Source: Desulfomonilia bacterium (lineage in GTDB: Bacteria > Desulfobacterota > Desulfomonilia > UBA1062). From it: a DNA stretch of 64,000 nucleotides. A program made the position numbers and the translations under genes. The notes below the pieces were generated by a model. That model searched no databases, was not told the origin of the DNA, and saw only the letters and a list, made by a program, of their open reading frames with translations. The DNA is taken from positions 248,001-312,000 of the forward strand of contig DATCTV010000037.1 of NCBI GenBank assembly GCA_036567785.1, written 5' to 3'. The first letter of the stretch is position 1. Each line of letters opens with the position of its first letter. This document shows, piece by piece, positions 61,912-64,000 of the stretch.

Positions 61912-62193
61912 TTATCTGGATGCGTTGACTCTGTCCCTCATGTCCTTTCCGGTTTTGAAGAACGGAAGACTTTTGGGTCTAACCTTGATTTTCTCGCCGC
62001 TTTTAGGGTTTCTCCCCACATATGGTTTGTAATTCCTGATCATGAAGCTGCCGAATCCTCTGATTTCGACCCTCTGGGAATCTTTAAGGGACTTGATTAT
62101 GGAATCGAAAACAGTATTGACCACTGCCTCCGATTTCTTGGGGTGGAGCGCCAGTTTCATTGACAGTTCTTCAATTAATTCAGACTTATTCAC
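61912..62193 (-). CDS. ihfB: Integration host factor subunit beta / HU-family protein
   Basis: The 93-residue protein is a DNA-bending HU/IHF protein. MNKSELIEELSMKLALHPKKSEAVVNTVFDSI, then VEIRGFGSFMIRNYKPYVGRNPKSGEKI, with the intercalating Pro of the beta arm, and FKTGKDMRDRVN are closer to IHF beta than to HU. IHF bends DNA between enhancer and sigma-54 promoter, so its location next to a sigma-54 activator gene fits. It starts 55 bp after the rluB stop on the same strand. Confidence 0.88.
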   Translation of the reverse strand: MNKSELIEELSMKLALHPKKSEAVVNTVFDSIIKSLKDSQRVEIRGFGSFMIRNYKPYVGRNPKSGEKIKVRPKSLPFFKTGKDMRDRVNASR

Positions 62194-62248
62194 AGCTTAC
62201 CTCCAAAATAAAATGATGTTTAGAAATATAAAGTCCATGACGATTAAG

Positions 62249-62977
62249 TCAAGCAAGTTTCTGCTTTTTTTGCATATTTAATAATGCTCTCACTTCCGGA
62301 TCCCCCAATTCCCTGATCTCACGCGGCCTCATTTTTCCGAGCGATATGGGCCCTATTGCAATCCTTTTGATTGAAACTACATTAAGCCCTACAGCTTCAG
62401 CCATTCTTTTTATCTGATTTTTAAGGCCCTGCTTTAACGTGATTCTGACAGTTGTCATGCCTTTTACATCTTGTATTCTTTCAACAAGCGCCTCTCTTGT
62501 AACTATTCCGTCAATTTCAACACCTTTGGACATTTTACGGAGCGCCGCGGCGGATGCTTCGGGCCTCAGATCAACAATATATACTTTTCCCAAATTGTGC
62601 GTCGGGTGATGGATGGCATTTGCCATATCGCCGTCGTTGGTAAGGATCAAAAGCCCTTCCGCATCAAAATCCAGCCTGCCGACCGGGAAGACGCCTTTGT
62701 ATTTTTCGGGGATCAGATCATTGATGCATGCCCGGCCTTCGGGATCCTTCATTGTCGTGATCATGTATTTAGGCTTGTAGACCGCCAGATAATATTTCCT
62801 GCTTTGATAAAGAGGCTCTCCGTCGAGCCGAATATCATCTGTTTCAGGGTCTATTGTTTCGCCGATCGATGCGATATGGCCGTTTATTGAAACCCTTGCC
62901 GACGCGATTGCGTTGTCAGCCGCACGTCTTGACATTGCTCCGCATTGAGAAAGATATCTGTTAATCCTTACCTGCAT
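62249..62977 (-). CDS. 23S rRNA pseudouridine synthase (RluB/RluF group)
   Basis: The 242-residue protein has an N-terminal S4 RNA-binding domain (RINRYLSQCGAMSRRAADNAI, VSINGHIAS). The catalytic domain has VGRLDFDAEGLLILTNDGDMANAIHHP, with the active-site Asp in GRLDFDAEGL, and LKQGLKNQIKRMAEAVGLNVVSIKRI. This is the RsuA/RluB/RluE/RluF group; RluB is likely from its length and the NQIKRM region, but the exact site is inference. The ATG at 62977 has no visible ribosome site, and a TATATT lies only six bases before it, so a very short leader is possible. Confidence 0.9.
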   Translation of the reverse strand: MQVRINRYLSQCGAMSRRAADNAIASARVSINGHIASIGETIDPETDDIRLDGEPLYQSRKYYLAVYKPKYMITTMKDPEGRACINDLIPEKYKGVFPVGRLDFDAEGLLILTNDGDMANAIHHPTHNLGKVYIVDLRPEASAAALRKMSKGVEIDGIVTREALVERIQDVKGMTTVRITLKQGLKNQIKRMAEAVGLNVVSIKRIAIGPISLGKMRPREIRELGDPEVRALLNMQKKQKLA

Positions 62978-63056
62978 TCATGTAATATATATGTTTTTAT
63001 TTATCTTAAAAAGGTAATTGTATTGATCATAAATCAACCTGAGAACAGGTAAAATA

Positions 63057-63384
63057 ATGGCATTCTCCGGGTTAATTAAATGCAGTGGTTATATGAGTTT
63101 CTTTCATGACGTTATTATATTTGCACTTGGCAATTCTGCCGATGAATTTCTTCTGCTTAAGGTAAAGGGATACGTGTATCGCTTTTGCAAAATTCCCTAT
63201 AATCCGGCTTATGCTGCATGCCGCCGAGACCATATCAGGTATTGCAGCTTTTTCTGCTTTGATTATATTTGATGGTGTGTGTGGGGGAATTGGCAGACAA
63301 TCCGCATTCATTAAGATTGGATTCTTTGCCGTTGCCGCTCAGATTATTCCCGTATTATTTGAAAAAGACCGGAAAGGAGGATGA
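63057..63384 (+). pseudogene. Decayed membrane transporter remnant (MFS-like)
   Basis: A plus-strand frame here reads FFHDVIIFALGNSADEFLLLK, which resembles the start of the seventh helix in some major facilitator transporters (LFTLGNSSDAFLLLR). It is followed by unrelated sequence and a stop. In another frame, about 63175-63384, AAETISGIAAFSALIIFDG and SAFIKIGFFAVAAQIIPVLFEK look like closing membrane helices. The two pieces are out of frame and most of a transporter is missing, so this is probably a deletion remnant. It fills most of the 410-bp gap between rluB and the esterase gene. The family match rests on memory of the pattern only. Confidence 0.4.
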
Positions 63385-63387
63385 ATC

Positions 63388-64000
63388 ATGCAGATCATGA
63401 AAGGGGCTGAACCGATTTTTCTTAAAGGTGGAGAAAATGCCTGCCTTCTGATACACGGCCTGACAGGGACCCCTTCGGAGATGGCATACCTTGCTGGAAG
63501 GATGAATGAAGCCGGTTATACTGTCAAAGTACCGTTATTGCCCGGACACGGAACAGATATCAAGGAACTAAACATAACGACATGGCCTGCATGGGTCGGT
63601 GCCGTTTCCGAAGAGCTTGTAAAGATGTATCAAAGGCATGAAAATGTTTATGTGGCAGGGCTGTCAATGGGTGGGATAATGACACTCGCCATGGCTGCGC
63701 TGCATGGAAACCTTATTCAGGGAGGCGCAGTTTTTTCCACCCCACTGTGGTTCAAGCCCTTTGCGGCAAGATATATACTTCCAATACTTGGAAGAACTCC
63801 TCTGGCGAGTATTATAGGCGATCTGCCCTCGACACCCGGTCAGGATGTGAAAGAACCCCAGGGCGCCCCTCATGTAAGCTACGGAAGGAACTCCATACCT
63901 GCGACATATTCACTGATGGAGCTTATGGGGCTGATCAGAAAAAAGAGTTTTCTGTCAAGTATTAGAACCCCCCTGCTCATAATGCAGTCAACCCAGGATA
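63388..64000 (+). CDS. Carboxylesterase / monoacylglycerol-lipase-type hydrolase, 3'-truncated by window edge
   Basis: An open frame runs from ATG 63388, eight bases after AAAGGAGG, to the end of the window (204 residues visible). The translation shows LLIHGLTGTPSEM (oxyanion region), PLLPGHGTD, TWPAWVGAV, the nucleophile elbow GLSMGG near residue 91 and a late TPLLIMQSTQD. That last segment carries the catalytic Asp; the catalytic His would lie just outside. This is the pattern of Est30-type carboxylesterases, normally about 250 residues. An ATG at 63381 opens only a ten-codon frame and is not the start. Confidence 0.9.
   Translation, partial: MQIMKGAEPIFLKGGENACLLIHGLTGTPSEMAYLAGRMNEAGYTVKVPLLPGHGTDIKELNITTWPAWVGAVSEELVKMYQRHENVYVAGLSMGGIMTLAMAALHGNLIQGGAVFSTPLWFKPFAARYILPILGRTPLASIIGDLPSTPGQDVKEPQGAPHVSYGRNSIPATYSLMELMGLIRKKSFLSSIRTPLLIMQSTQD

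Noticed and set aside
62978-63311. Short open frames on both strands before the esterase gene
   Set aside because: Neither has a ribosome site or full-length family match. They are better explained as pieces of a decayed transporter.
1-64000. CRISPR arrays, integrases, transposases or prophage genes
   Set aside because: No regular spaced repeats and no recombinase or phage structural motif were seen. The only mobile-like signals are the small repeat remnants listed.

Overview
The window is a gene-dense bacterial chromosome segment, with no phage, plasmid backbone, rRNA operon or CRISPR array. The gene set points to an anaerobic or syntrophic member of the Desulfobacterota (former Deltaproteobacteria): indolepyruvate ferredoxin oxidoreductase with an F420-hydrogenase-beta-like partner, three acyl-CoA dehydrogenases, many PAS hybrid kinases, sigma-54 control with IHF, and the DUF2950/DUF3300 pair. 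This placement is inference from gene content and moderate GC; no ribosomal marker is present.

Layout. 1-6654 (+): nucleotide-excision repair, with mfd (5' end cut by the window), an overlapping SurA-like foldase and uvrA. 6655-7378: a small unknown gene between two repeat remnants. 7379-16281: envelope and accessory genes (seven-repeat lipoprotein, ChbG-like deacetylase lipoprotein, CDF transporter, methyltransferase, PH-like membrane protein, patatin, DUF2950 and DUF3300 proteins). 16282-19127: hairpin and repeat, then trpB2 with a trpR repressor upstream, and divergent mazG. 19265-24540: two secreted lipoproteins, a DmeF-like metal exporter and a zinc-ribbon membrane metalloprotease. 24632-30493: two convergent hybrid histidine kinases. 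30635-34316 (-): iorB, iorA and an Fe-S/FrhB-like subunit, translationally coupled. 34400-37832 (-): class II aldolase and a sugar-kinase/2-hydroxyacid-dehydrogenase fusion. 37991-41690 (+): alpha/beta hydrolase and penicillin-acylase-family enzyme. 41772-46370 (-): two acyl-CoA dehydrogenases, a MATE exporter and a transglutaminase-like protein. 46523-50382 (+): single-domain response regulator, glgC, rimO and kdsD, all with overlapping ends. 50449-53349 (-): hybrid kinase with duplicated PAS pairs, then tRNA-Leu. 53856-56466 (+): PC4-like protein, acyl-CoA dehydrogenase, hypA and hypB. 56473-62977 (-): rluB, ihfB, a sigma-54 activator, a TPR protein, a FliF-FliG fusion and a MotE-like protein. 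62978-64000: a decayed transporter remnant and a carboxylesterase cut by the window end.

The most unusual region is 56473-62193. One 552-residue protein joins the third ring-building domain of FliF, with both membrane helices, directly to the middle and C-terminal domains of FliG. FliF RBM1/RBM2 and the FliG N-terminal domain are missing, yet the FliG torque-helix charges are kept. The gene has a near-consensus sigma-54 promoter and lies with a sigma-54 activator and IHF, a TPR protein, and a MotE-like protein. No other flagellar gene is in the window. It may be a reduced or repurposed rotary-motor module.

Other points of note are the kinase-dehydrogenase fusion beside an aldolase, two genes that appear to be transcribed without a leader, an autoregulated-looking trpR-trpB2 unit, and a receiver protein coupled to glgC.
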